Shown piece by piece: positions 1 to 6,913 of a stretch of 12,523 nucleotides of DNA (position 1 is the first letter of the stretch; the number at the start of each line of letters is the position of its first letter). The position numbers and the translations under genes were made by a program. A model generated the notes under the pieces. That model was not told the origin of the DNA, did not search any database, and was given only the letters and a program-made list of their open reading frames with translations. The stretch comes from Gammaproteobacteria bacterium. Its GTDB lineage: Bacteria; Pseudomonadota; Gammaproteobacteria; SURF-13. The stretch is from positions 6,208 to 18,730 of the forward strand of contig JAMCTV010000018.1 in assembly GCA_023381235.1 (NCBI GenBank), read 5' to 3'.

Positions 1-738
1 GGGGCGGTTGCCGGCGGGCGGCACGGCCTCGGCCAGCTCCACGTTGGCGGCGTAGTCCGAGTCCGGGCAGAAGGCGATGGCGTCTTCGCCGGAGTCGGCG
101 AGCACGTGGAACTCCTGCGAGCCGGTGCCTCCGATGGCGCCGGTGTCGGCGTACACGGCGCGGAATTTCAGCCCCAGGCGGGTGAAGATGCGCGTGTACA
201 CCTCATGCATCACCTGGTACGTTTTTTCCAGGCTGGTTTTATCGGTGTGAAATGAATACGCGTCCTTCATTAAAAATTCGCGCGCACGCATCACGCCGAA
301 GCGCGGGCGCGGCTCGTCGCGGAATTTGGTTTGTATCTGGTAAAAGGTCGCGGGCAGTTGTTTGTAGCTGCGGATTTCATTGCGCACCAGGTCGGTGATG
401 ACTTCCTCGTGCGTCGGGCCGAAGCAGAAGTCGCGCTTATGGCGGTCTTGCAGGCGCAGCAGCTCCGGGCCGTACATCCCCCAGCGCCCGGACTCCTGCC
501 ATAGTTCGGCTGGTTGCACCGCGGGCATCAGCACCTCTTGCGCGCCGGCGCGGTTCATCTCCTCGCGCACGATGGCTTCCACCTTGCGCAGCACGCGCAG
601 ACCGAGGGGTAGCCAGTTGTAGATGCCGGCGGCGAGTTTGCGGATCATGCCCGCGCGCAGCATCAACTGGTGGCTGATGACTTCGGCGTCGGAGGGTGTT
701 TCCTTGAGTGTGGGCAGTAATAATTGTGAGGTGCGCAT
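1..738 (-). CDS. proS: Prolyl-tRNA synthetase, N-terminal part (cut by window edge)
   Basis: Class II aminoacyl-tRNA synthetase that charges tRNA-Pro with proline in the cytoplasm. The minus strand reads from ATG at 738 as MRTSQLLLPTLKETPSDAEV, then the LMLRAGMIRKLA stretch, REEMNRAGA, VQPAELWQESGRW, the PTHEE sequence (codons about 107-111) and TKFRDE of motif 2. It is still open at base 1, ending in DYAANVELAEA. This is the start of the long bacterial (ProS type 1) form, whose editing insertion begins about here. The 246 codons seen are a bit under half of the usual 570 or so. The start is fixed by the conserved MRTSQ N-terminus; I see no good Shine-Dalgarno sequence. The gene reads away from the wrbA side and is followed upstream by a small lipoprotein gene on the same strand. 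Confidence 0.97.
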   Translation of the reverse strand, partial: MRTSQLLLPTLKETPSDAEVISHQLMLRAGMIRKLAAGIYNWLPLGLRVLRKVEAIVREEMNRAGAQEVLMPAVQPAELWQESGRWGMYGPELLRLQDRHKRDFCFGPTHEEVITDLVRNEIRSYKQLPATFYQIQTKFRDEPRPRFGVMRAREFLMKDAYSFHTDKTSLEKTYQVMHEVYTRIFTRLGLKFRAVYADTGAIGGTGSQEFHVLADSGEDAIAFCPDSDYAANVELAEAVPPAGNRP

Positions 739-793
739 GCGCAGAAGAAAGTAATTTAAAACTTCAGGGTGATCATTAACGCCATACGTCTTT

Positions 794-1081
794 TTATTCA
801 GCGCCGAGCGCCTGCCCGCGCGCGCGGATGGCGGCCTCTTTGGCGAGCAGGGCGTAGTCGCGTGCCGCGCTGTAATTGCCGAGGCTGAGCGCGCCGCGCG
901 CCTCCTCCAACAGCCTCTGCGCCTCGCTGAACTGCTCCGGGGCGAGTGTACCGGCATCGGCTTCCTGGGCGGCCTGCACCGCCTGGCGCGCGTCGCTCAT
1001 CTCCTGCGAGGGGATGCTTGCGCAAGCGGCGCTCAGCCCGGCGAGCAGAGCGAACAGCGGTAACAGTTTTTTGCGGGTCAT
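794..1081 (-). CDS. Small DUF4398-type outer-membrane lipoprotein
   Basis: A 95-residue protein with a lipoprotein signal. A basic start (MTRKK) is followed by a hydrophobic stretch and a lipobox-like LSAAC with Cys20 as the likely lipidated residue. Ser at -3 is slightly off consensus. The residue after the cysteine is Ala, so sorting to the outer membrane is likely. The mature part is Ala/Glu-rich and almost entirely helical (ARQAVQAAQEADAGTLAPEQ, then LLEEARGALSLGNYSAARDYALLAKEAA). This two-helix pattern of short repeats, with the GNYSAARDYA motif, is typical of DUF4398 proteins. These are often found alone or beside OmpA-like lipoproteins, and their function is not known. It lies 55 bp upstream of proS on the same strand and diverges from wrbA. 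No clear ribosome binding site is visible. Family assignment is by recognition of the pattern, not by search. Confidence 0.8.
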   Translation of the reverse strand: MTRKKLLPLFALLAGLSAACASIPSQEMSDARQAVQAAQEADAGTLAPEQFSEAQRLLEEARGALSLGNYSAARDYALLAKEAAIRARGQALGAE

Positions 1082-1171
1082 GAAGACGTCAGTATTCCGG
1101 CAAGATGATTCAAGCCCTGTGCATTACAGTTAAATTGGGCTAACATGCGCTGCTGAATCCATGAATCCGTT
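1082..1171. promoter_or_regulatory. Divergent intergenic region between lipoprotein gene and wrbA
   Basis: This 90-bp gap separates two divergently read genes, so it must hold at least one promoter for each unless they are leaderless read-through products. It is AT-richer than the neighbours around 1124-1146 (TTACAGTTAAATTGGGCTAA). I could not assign a -35/-10 pair with proper spacing on either strand. No dyad or riboswitch-like fold stands out. Confidence 0.4.
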
Positions 1172-1762
1172 ATGGCCGATATTTTAGTATTGTACTACAG
1201 CAGCGGCGGCAGTGTGGCGCAGATGGCGCAGCACGTCGCTCGCGGCGTGGAGGAGGTGGGCGGCATGCAGGCGCGTGTGCGCACCGTGCCGCGCGTGTCG
1301 GCGGTATGCGAAGCAGCCGAGGACAGCATCCCCGCCTCCGGCCCGCCCTACGCCACGCTGGACGACCTGAAAGAGTGCGCGGGGCTGATAATCGGCAGCC
1401 CGACGCGCTTTGGCAACATGGCCGCGCCGCTCAAGTATTTTCTGGACGGCACCGGCAGCCTGTGGCTGTCCGGCACGTTGACCGGCAAGCCCGCCGCGGC
1501 GTTTACCTCCACCGCCAGTCTGCACGGCGGCCAGGAGACCACGCTCGTCAGCATGATGTTGCCGCTGTTGCATCACGGCATGTTGATCGTAGGCCTGCCG
1601 TATAGCGAGCCGGACTTGACCACCACCGCCAGCGGTGGCACACCCTATGGGGCGAGCCATTGGGCCGGGCCGGACGACAAGCGCCCGCTGAGCGAGGAAG
1701 AAAAACGTCTGTGCCGCGCCTTGGGCAAGCGTGTCGCTGAAACCGTGCAGCGTCTGCAATAG
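1172..1762 (+). CDS. wrbA: NAD(P)H:quinone oxidoreductase, WrbA family flavodoxin-like protein
   Basis: Cytoplasmic FMN enzyme that reduces quinones by two electrons with NAD(P)H and so avoids semiquinone radicals. The 196 residues match the family length (E. coli WrbA has 198). Visible features are the flavodoxin-type phosphate loop after the first strand (ILVLYYSSGGSVAQMA, residues 4-19), the FMN-binding SPTRFGNM (76-83) followed by LKYFLDGTGSLW, GGQETT (119-124) and the late GGTPYGASH motif (155-163), all signatures of WrbA rather than of plain flavodoxin. Start at ATG 1172 gives the usual MADILVLYYS N-terminus. The ATG at 1161 is in another frame. The Shine-Dalgarno sequence is poor. Its stop codon lies inside the IscR operator of the next gene. 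Confidence 0.95.
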   Translation: MADILVLYYSSGGSVAQMAQHVARGVEEVGGMQARVRTVPRVSAVCEAAEDSIPASGPPYATLDDLKECAGLIIGSPTRFGNMAAPLKYFLDGTGSLWLSGTLTGKPAAAFTSTASLHGGQETTLVSMMLPLLHHGMLIVGLPYSEPDLTTTASGGTPYGASHWAGPDDKRPLSEEEKRLCRALGKRVAETVQRLQ

Positions 1763-1783
1763 TTGACTATTTCAATCAGGTAT
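1759..1783 (+). promoter_or_regulatory. Predicted type 1 IscR operator
   Basis: The 25 bp read ATAGTTGACT, then ATTTC, then AATCAGGTAT. Against the published E. coli type 1 IscR consensus (ATASYYGACT, RWWWY, AGTCRRSTAT, recalled from memory) 24 of 25 positions agree; the single difference is A for G in the right half. The type 1 site is the one bound by [2Fe-2S]-loaded IscR. It overlaps the -35 hexamer and spacer of the promoter in front of the ferredoxin gene, the classic position for repression when cluster supply is adequate. The left end overlaps the wrbA stop codon. An iscR gene is not in this window, so the regulator is inferred. Confidence 0.75.
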
Positions 1784-1791
1784 AGAATAAT
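1763..1791 (+). promoter_or_regulatory. Sigma70 promoter for the ferredoxin (folE-msrA) transcript
   Basis: TTGACT (1763-1768, five of six to the -35 consensus) and AATAAT (1786-1791, five of six to the -10 consensus) are separated by exactly 17 bp. The predicted start of transcription is near 1798, giving a leader of about 80 nt. This is the best promoter in the window and coincides with the IscR operator. Confidence 0.7.
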
Positions 1792-1856
1792 TTTACCGAA
1801 GTGGTAAGTCGTCTTTTCATATACATAATAGGGCTTGGAAACCGCGCAGTAGATTT

Positions 1857-1877
1857 ATGGCGCTATTAAGCAGGTGA
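1857..1877 (+). other. Possible six-codon upstream ORF in the ferredoxin leader
   Basis: ATG GCG CTA TTA AGC AGG TGA encodes MALLSR and stops 3 nt before the ferredoxin ATG. Its end contains the AGGTGA that would serve as the ferredoxin ribosome binding site. It has no obvious Shine-Dalgarno of its own. It may be chance, a decayed duplicate of the gene start (which also begins ATGGCG), or a coupling leader. Confidence 0.2.
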
Positions 1878-1880
1878 CGT

Positions 1881-2147
1881 ATGGCGTTAATGATCACCCA
1901 GGATTGCATCAATTGCGACGTGTGCGAGCCGGAATGCCCCAACGGCGCGATCTCGCAAGGGGCGGAGATTTATGTCATAGACCCCAAACTGTGCACCGAA
2001 TGCGTCGGACACTTCGACAAACCGCAGTGCGTGGAGGTATGTCCGGTGGACTGCATCCCGCTCAACCCGGATTACGTTGAAACCAAAGAACAATTACAAC
2101 AGAAATATTTAAACCTCACGGCCGGCAAAGACGCGGTATCATCTTGA
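1881..2147 (+). CDS. 2[4Fe-4S] ferredoxin, Allochromatium (Alvin)/YfhL type
   Basis: An 88-residue soluble electron carrier with two [4Fe-4S] clusters. The first motif is C9-x2-C12-x2-C15-x3-C19-P (CINCDVCEPECP). The second is C38-x2-C41-x8-C50-x3-C54-P, with the eight-residue insertion between the second and third cysteines and an extra C58. That insertion and the helical C-terminal tail (residues 64-88) define the Allochromatium-type ferredoxins, to which E. coli YfhL belongs. They have very low-potential clusters; the physiological partner is poorly known. The ATG at 1881 gives the family's MALxIT start. AGGTGA (1872-1877) precedes it with a short 3-nt spacer, so the in-frame ATG at 1890 has better spacing but would lose the conserved N-terminus. 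Its own promoter with an IscR site points to control by iron-sulfur status. Confidence 0.95.
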   Translation: MALMITQDCINCDVCEPECPNGAISQGAEIYVIDPKLCTECVGHFDKPQCVEVCPVDCIPLNPDYVETKEQLQQKYLNLTAGKDAVSS

Positions 2148-2154
2148 ACTGTAC

Positions 2155-2171
2155 CGGCGTTGCGCACGCCG
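2155..2171 (+). other. Short hairpin between ferredoxin and folE
   Basis: CGGCGT and ACGCCG form a perfect 6-bp stem around a TGCGC loop just after the ferredoxin stop. No U-run follows, so it is not a typical intrinsic terminator. It could attenuate transcription or protect the 3' end. Confidence 0.3.
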
Positions 2172-2228
2172 TATTCCAATCACGATCAACTTTCTCTATC
2201 GTTTATCCGGCAACACTGGACGCCCATC

Positions 2229-2827
2229 ATGTCTGATTCCTCATCATCCAATAAAAAAGACCAGCAAGCCATGGCGCATATCCGCGGGCTGCTGGAATAC
2301 ATCGGCGAAAACCCGGAGCGCGACGGCTTGCGCGATACGCCCGAGCGCGTGATCGGCGTATTGCAGGAGCACTTCCAGGGCTATCAACAGGACCCCAAGG
2401 AACACCTGCTCAAAACCTTTGAGCCGGCAGTGGGCTATGATGAGCTGGTGCTGGTGTCCGACATCGAGTTGCACAGCCACTGCGAACATCACATGGTGCC
2501 GTTCGTGGGCAAGGCGCACGTCGCCTACATCCCGAACGGGCGCATCGTCGGCTTGTCCAAGCTCGCGCGCGTAGTGGATATTTATTCCAAACGCCTGCAA
2601 GTGCAGGAAAAGCTCACTGCGCAGATCGCGGATGTCATCGAAGAGGTCTTGCAGCCGCAGGGCGTGGCGGTCATCATGCAGTGCCAGCACTTCTGCATGT
2701 GCTACCGCGGCGCGAAAAAACCCGGCTCCTGGACCACTACCAGCAAACTGCACGGTGTGTTCCTCAACAATCCTTCCTCGCGCATGGAGTTGTTCACCCT
2801 GATCGGCATGCACCGCGAACTTCCCTG

Positions 2828-2828
<1 letters not shown>
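2229..2828 (+). CDS. folE: GTP cyclohydrolase I (type IA, zinc-dependent)
   Basis: Converts GTP to 7,8-dihydroneopterin triphosphate, the first step of tetrahydrofolate (and queuosine) synthesis; forms a decamer in the cytoplasm. In the 199-residue product the zinc ligands are C85 and H88 in SHCEHHMVPF and C156 in QHFCMCYRG. Their spacing is the same as E. coli C110/H113/C181. Other family signatures are RDGLRDTPERV (31-41), GLSKLARVVDIYSKRLQVQE (108-127) and TTTSKLHGVF. The start is set at ATG 2229. The frame is open back to a TTG at 2160, but the sequence there does not look conserved and neither site has a strong ribosome binding site. The last base of the TGA stop is the first base of the msrA ATG, so translation is probably coupled. 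Confidence 0.96.
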
Positions 2829-3370
<542 letters not shown>

Positions 3371-3374
3371 TGAA

Positions 3375-3456
3375 GTAGGGTGGGCACTCTGTCTGTGCCC
3401 ACGCGATTCGTACCGGAATTGAGTCTGCGTGGGCACGAAAAACGTGCCCACCCTAC
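3375..3456. repeat. Nested palindrome, two REP/BIME-like hairpins
   Basis: Outer arms GTAGGGTGGGCAC (3375-3387) and GTGCCCACCCTAC (3444-3456) are perfect 13-bp inverted repeats. Inner arms GTGCCCACGC (3395-3404) and GCGTGGGCAC (3427-3436) are perfect 10-bp inverted repeats. Each half also folds alone: GTGGGCAC, a 7-nt loop, GTGCCCAC (3380-3402 and 3429-3451). The arrangement of two inverted hairpins around a 22-bp spacer is like a BIME or small MITE. Similar GTAGGGTGGGCA-type repeats are common between genes in many proteobacteria (from memory). It carries no coding capacity. In the msrA transcript it could act as an RNA-stabilising or Rho-related 3' structure; there is no U-run for an intrinsic terminator. 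Confidence 0.85.
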
Positions 3457-3460
3457 AGGG

Positions 3461-3508
3461 CTCACCCAAAATAAAAAAATTCCGCGAGCGTTACAAAGCA
3501 AAGCTTAA
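3461..3508 (+). repeat. Direct repeat copy 2 (duplicated msrA tail)
   Basis: Second copy of the msrA 3' segment, lying 4 bp after the palindrome. Read in the msrA frame it gives SPKIKKFRERYKAKL and continues KSQRV to a TAA at about 3521-3523, so it is an untranslated remnant of a C-terminus. Confidence 0.95.
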
Positions 3509-3559
3509 AAGTCAGCGAGTGTAATTCGTTTGGAGCGAAGTTCGGAAATCAGGATGTGT

Positions 3560-3586
3560 CCCGGATTTCGCCATGCTTCATCCAGG
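3560..3586. repeat. Degenerate REP-like palindrome upstream of nnr
   Basis: CCCGGAT (3560-3566) and ATCCAGG (3580-3586) pair at six of seven positions around a 13-nt loop. The text resembles the widespread CCCGGATTACGC...ATCCGGGC intergenic repeat. GAAATC (3545-3550) and GATTTC (3564-3569) form a second, overlapping inverted pair. The rest of 3509-3634 shows no gene and no convincing promoter. Confidence 0.5.
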
Positions 3587-3634
3587 CTATTCCCGCTGTA
3601 GTGCGTACAGGTCGTATGCCTTAACATAGCCTCC

Positions 3635-5113
3635 ATGTCCACCCTCCCTGTCAATTTATACCGCGCCGCGCAGGTGCGGGAGTTTGATCGTGTTGCCATC
3701 GAGCAATACGGCATTCCCGGCACAACGCTGATGGAGCGCGCGGGGCGGGCGGGGTTTGAGGTGTTGCGGGCGCATTGGCCGCAGGCGCGGCGCGTTGTGG
3801 TGGTGTGCGGGACGGGGAATAACGGCGGGGATGGGTTTGTGGTGGCGCGGTTGGCGCAACAGGCCGGGCTGGAGGTGTGCGTGTTGCAGGTGGGGGAGGA
3901 GAATGCGCTACATGGGGATGCGCGGGTGGCGTATGAGGCGTTGCGCGCGGCGGGCGTGGAGGTGACGCCGTTTTCCGCGCTGCGGCTTAAAGACGCTGAG
4001 CTGATTGTGGATGCGCTGTTTGGCATCGGACTGGATCGGGAGGTGACAGGCGCGTGGCGCGCCGCGATTGAGGCGATCAATAATGCGCATAAACATGTGC
4101 TGGCGCTCGACATTCCTTCCGGGCTGGATGCGGACAGCGGTGCGGTGCTCGGCGCGGCGGTGCATGCGAGCATTACCGTCAGTTTTCTCGCCCTCAAGCA
4201 GGGCTTGTTCACCGGCGTGGCGTTGAGTCATTGCGGCAAGATGATGTTTGATGATTTAGGTGTGCCGCAGGAGATTGTTCAGCACGCCGCACCTGCCGCA
4301 GTGCGGCTGGCAGCGGAAAATCTGCCGCGGCTCAAGTTGCGTGCGCGCGATTCGCACAAGGGCGATTATGGCCGCGTGCTGGTGATAGGCGGCGATCACG
4401 GCATGGCGGGCGCGGTGCGTCTTGCGGCTGAGGCGGCGGCGCGTGTTGGGGCCGGATTGGTTTATGTCGCCACGAGCGCGGCGCATGCGTCATACATCAG
4501 CGCGCAGCGCCCGGAGTTGTTGTGTCATGGGGTGGAGAGCGCGGAGCAGTTGCAGGTCTTGCTGGAAAAGGCGGATGTAATTGCCATCGGTCCCGGACTC
4601 GGCGTGTTGCCTTGGGCGACTGAATTGTTCAATGCCGTGCTACGGACTTCTTTGCCGCTGATCGTGGATGCCGATGCACTGACACTACTCGCGCAGCATC
4701 CGCGCACGTGTGCCAATTGGATATTGACGCCGCATCCCGGCGAGACCGGGCGTTTGTTGAATTGCGCGAGCAGCGTGATTCAGCATGATCGTTATCACGC
4801 AGTGCGGCAACTGCGCGCGCAGTACGGCGGTGTCGCGGTGTTAAAGGGCGCGGGCACGTTGATTGCCGCCGGGGATGCGCCGGTCAGCGTGTGCACGGCG
4901 GGCAATCCCGGCATGGCGAGCGCGGGGATGGGCGATGTGCTGACCGGTGTGATGGCAGGGTTGATCGCGCAAGGCATGACGCTGGCCGATGCCGCGCGGC
5001 TGGGCGTGCAGCTGCACGCTCAGGCGGCGGATGAGGCGGCGCAACGCGGCGAGCGTGGACTGCTGGCAAGCGATTTGTTTGCGCCTTTGCGCGTGTTAGT
5101 AAATCGTGCGTAA
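3635..5113 (+). CDS. nnr: Bifunctional NAD(P)HX epimerase / ADP-dependent NAD(P)HX dehydratase
   Basis: Repairs hydrated NADH and NADPH: the N-terminal YjeF domain interconverts the R and S forms and the C-terminal ribokinase-like domain dehydrates the S form using ADP. In the 492-residue protein the epimerase half (about 10-215) shows GNNGGDG (61-67), VDALFGIGL (125-133) and DIPSGLDAD (159-167). The dehydratase half (about 230-490) shows HKGDYGRVLVIGG (241-253), GPGLG (319-323), DADAL (345-349), TPHPGE (365-370), KGAGT (404-408) and GNPGMASAGMGD (423-434). ATG 3635 gives a usual start (LPVNLYRAAQVREFDR); no Shine-Dalgarno is evident. It begins the conserved cluster and overlaps tsaE by 8 bp. 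Confidence 0.96.
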   Translation: MSTLPVNLYRAAQVREFDRVAIEQYGIPGTTLMERAGRAGFEVLRAHWPQARRVVVVCGTGNNGGDGFVVARLAQQAGLEVCVLQVGEENALHGDARVAYEALRAAGVEVTPFSALRLKDAELIVDALFGIGLDREVTGAWRAAIEAINNAHKHVLALDIPSGLDADSGAVLGAAVHASITVSFLALKQGLFTGVALSHCGKMMFDDLGVPQEIVQHAAPAAVRLAAENLPRLKLRARDSHKGDYGRVLVIGGDHGMAGAVRLAAEAAARVGAGLVYVATSAAHASYISAQRPELLCHGVESAEQLQVLLEKADVIAIGPGLGVLPWATELFNAVLRTSLPLIVDADALTLLAQHPRTCANWILTPHPGETGRLLNCASSVIQHDRYHAVRQLRAQYGGVAVLKGAGTLIAAGDAPVSVCTAGNPGMASAGMGDVLTGVMAGLIAQGMTLADAARLGVQLHAQAADEAAQRGERGLLASDLFAPLRVLVNRA

Positions 5114-5576
5114 GGCGCACTGCGTGATACCCAGTGAGACCGCGATGCTGGCCTTTGGCGCGGAGCTGGCCCGGCAACTGCGCGCAGGGGACAGGATTTA
5201 TCTCAGCGGCGAACTGGGCGCAGGCAAGACCACTTTGGTGCGCGGCCTGCTGCGCGGTTTAGGGCATCAGGGTGCGGTGAAGAGCCCGACGTTTACCTTG
5301 GTCGAGCCCTATGAGCTTGCCGGTTTTACTATATATCACTTTGATTTATATAGAATTAAATCACCACTCGAATTGATGGACATGGGGTTGGAGGATTACC
5401 TTGCCCCGCACGCCATCTGTCTGCTCGAATGGCCGGAACGGGGCGCGGGCGTGCTGCCGGAGCCGGATATAACACTGACATTAGGCCTGAACAATCACGG
5501 CAGGCTATTGAATTTAAATGCAAAAACAGCGCGTGGCGAGGAAATTCTGGGCGCCATGGCCGATTGGCGCCCATAA
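5106..5576 (+). CDS. tsaE: tRNA t6A biosynthesis ATPase TsaE
   Basis: ATPase partner of TsaB and TsaD, needed for threonylcarbamoyladenosine at position 37 of ANN-decoding tRNAs; cytoplasmic. The 156 residues contain the Walker A GELGAGKT (35-42), the SPTFTLVEPYE segment, the YHFDLYRI stretch and ICLLEWPERG, all as in E. coli YjeE. The GTG at 5106 overlaps the end of nnr by 8 bp. A second GTG at 5124 lies just before the conserved VIPSE, so a product six residues shorter is also possible. The overlap suggests coupled translation with nnr. Confidence 0.95.
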   Translation: MRKAHCVIPSETAMLAFGAELARQLRAGDRIYLSGELGAGKTTLVRGLLRGLGHQGAVKSPTFTLVEPYELAGFTIYHFDLYRIKSPLELMDMGLEDYLAPHAICLLEWPERGAGVLPEPDITLTLGLNNHGRLLNLNAKTARGEEILGAMADWRP

Positions 5577-5584
5577 CCGGCAAA

Positions 5585-5615
5585 TTAGTCGAGGTTTAAA
5601 CTGTAACTCTATAAA
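5585..5615 (+). promoter_or_regulatory. Weak candidate promoter upstream of amiC
   Basis: The gap 5577-5676 is AT-rich compared with the rest of the window. TATAAA (5610-5615) is a good -10 but the only upstream match, TTAGTC (5585-5590, spacer 19), is poor. It would allow extra transcription of amiC and the genes behind it. Confidence 0.3.
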
Positions 5616-5676
5616 ATAGTTGCAAAATAATTTTTTATGGAGTAGGTTAATACAAAATCTGGCCGGGAGCAGAATA

Positions 5677-6882
5677 ATGAAATGCCTTGGCGTAGCGCTG
5701 ATACTGGTACTGATGGCAACACCGCTTGCCGCCGCGCCGGTGGATATTCAAGGCGTGCGCATCTGGCCCGCGCCCGACAATACCCGTTTGGTGCTGGATT
5801 TGAGCGGGCCGGTGCAGTATCAACTCACTCAGCAGGCTGGCCGGATTGAAATCCAGATCAGTGACGCACGCCTGCTGAATCCGTTGCCCGCCTACGACAA
5901 CAAGAAGAGCCTGTTCAGCAAAATCGAAAGCCTGCCCGCTTTGGACGGCGCCACCCTCACGCTGCAAATCAAGCCAGGCGTCGAGGCCAAAAGTTTCACC
6001 CTCAAACCTTACGAACAATACGGCCACCGCCTGGTAGTGGACTTGTATCCCGCTGCGGCGGTCAAGGCTTCCGTGGAGCAGCCGCGCGAGGCCAAACCCG
6101 CCGTTCCGTTGCGCGACGTAGTGGTGGCGATAGACGCCGGCCACGGCGGCGAAGACCCCGGCGCGCACGGCAAGCGCGGCACGCAGGAAAAAACCATTAC
6201 CCTCGCCATCGCACGCAAACTCGCCGCGATTATCAACAAGGAACGCGGCATGAAGGCCGTGCTCACGCGCGACGGCGATTATTACGTGAGCCTGCGCGGC
6301 CGCATCCACAAGGCGCGCGAGCACAAGGCCGACCTGTTTGTGTCTGTACACGCCGATGCTTTTCTGAAGCCGGAGGCGCGCGGCTCCTCGGTGTTCACCC
6401 TGTCGCAGCGCGGCGCGAGTAACGAGGCCGCGCGCTGGCTGGCCGAACGCGAGAATGCCGCGGACCTGGTGGGCGGGGTGAGCCTGGATGACAAGGACGA
6501 CCTGCTCGCCTCGGTGCTGCTCGACCTGTCGCAGACCGCCACCATAGAGGCGAGCCACGACGTCGCCTCCAACGTGCTGGCCGAACTGGACGGCGTGGGC
6601 GATCTGCATAAATCGGACGTGCAGCAGGCCGGGTTCGTGGTGCTGAAATCGCCGGACGTGCCTTCCATCCTGGTCGAGACCGCGTTCATCTCCAATCCGC
6701 GCGAAGAGCAAAAATTGCGCGATGCGAGCCATCAGGAAAAGCTCGCGCAGGCCGTGATGAAAGGCGTGCGCGAGTATTTTATCCGCAAGGCCCCGCCCGG
6801 CACCGTGCTGGCCGAGGAAGCCCAGCGCAGACGCAGCGGGATACAAGTCCACTACCAGAATTCCTCGGCACGCAGACTCTGA
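5677..6882 (+). CDS. amiC: N-acetylmuramoyl-L-alanine amidase (AmiC/AmiB type) with AMIN domain
   Basis: Periplasmic zinc amidase that cuts the peptide from the glycan at the division septum. The 401-residue product has a signal peptide (about 1-20, MKCLGVALILVLMATPLAAA), an AMIN septal-targeting domain (about 21-130) and an Amidase_3 domain (about 147-370). Zinc ligands are H156 (DAGHGG), E171 (QEKT) and H225 (SVHAD), with catalytic E334 (VETAF). The insertion at about 260-304 matches the autoinhibitory helix contacted by EnvC/NlpD-type activators. ATG 5677 has GGGAG 7 nt upstream. After KAPPGTVLAEEAQRR (372-385), where AmiB-like proteins usually run into LysM, the protein ends in an unrelated tail (386-401). 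The first 27 bp of that tail's DNA are a perfect inverted copy of codons 119-127. Without LysM it could be called AmiC or a truncated AmiB. Confidence 0.93.
   Translation: MKCLGVALILVLMATPLAAAPVDIQGVRIWPAPDNTRLVLDLSGPVQYQLTQQAGRIEIQISDARLLNPLPAYDNKKSLFSKIESLPALDGATLTLQIKPGVEAKSFTLKPYEQYGHRLVVDLYPAAAVKASVEQPREAKPAVPLRDVVVAIDAGHGGEDPGAHGKRGTQEKTITLAIARKLAAIINKERGMKAVLTRDGDYYVSLRGRIHKAREHKADLFVSVHADAFLKPEARGSSVFTLSQRGASNEAARWLAERENAADLVGGVSLDDKDDLLASVLLDLSQTATIEASHDVASNVLAELDGVGDLHKSDVQQAGFVVLKSPDVPSILVETAFISNPREEQKLRDASHQEKLAQAVMKGVREYFIRKAPPGTVLAEEAQRRRSGIQVHYQNSSARRL
6031..6057 (+). repeat. 27-bp inverted repeat, left arm (in amiC)
   Basis: Codons 119-127 of amiC (LVVDLYPAA, a conserved part of the AMIN domain). 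The reverse complement occurs without mismatch at 6832-6858. Because this arm encodes conserved protein, it is most likely the original. Confidence 0.95.
6832..6858 (-). repeat. 27-bp inverted repeat, right arm (in amiC 3' end)
   Basis: Perfect reverse complement of 6031-6057, 774 bp away between the arms. In the amiC frame it encodes RSGIQVHYQ, which does not look like any amidase tail. Homology with the family ends at this arm, so it is probably the derived copy. Confidence 0.95.
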
Positions 6883-6913
6883 CCAGATAATCCCCTGGCG
6901 CTTCGAGTATATT

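Noticed and set aside
2155..2171. Intrinsic terminator after the ferredoxin gene
   Set aside because: The stem is only 6 bp and is not followed by a U-run, so it was listed as a hairpin only.
3505..4212. A 235-residue open frame antisense to nnr
   Set aside because: Ser/Thr/Ala-rich composition typical of a shadow frame; nnr shows all catalytic motifs on the other strand.
5647..6852. A 401-residue open frame antisense to amiC
   Set aside because: It mirrors amiC in the codon-paired antisense frame, which is often open in GC-rich genes that avoid TTA, CTA and TCA codons. The translation has no family resemblance. It matters only for the inversion idea.
6870..6880. CACGCAGACTC shared (inverted) with 3421-3431 in the msrA palindrome
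   Set aside because: An 11-bp match is expected many times by chance in a window of this size.
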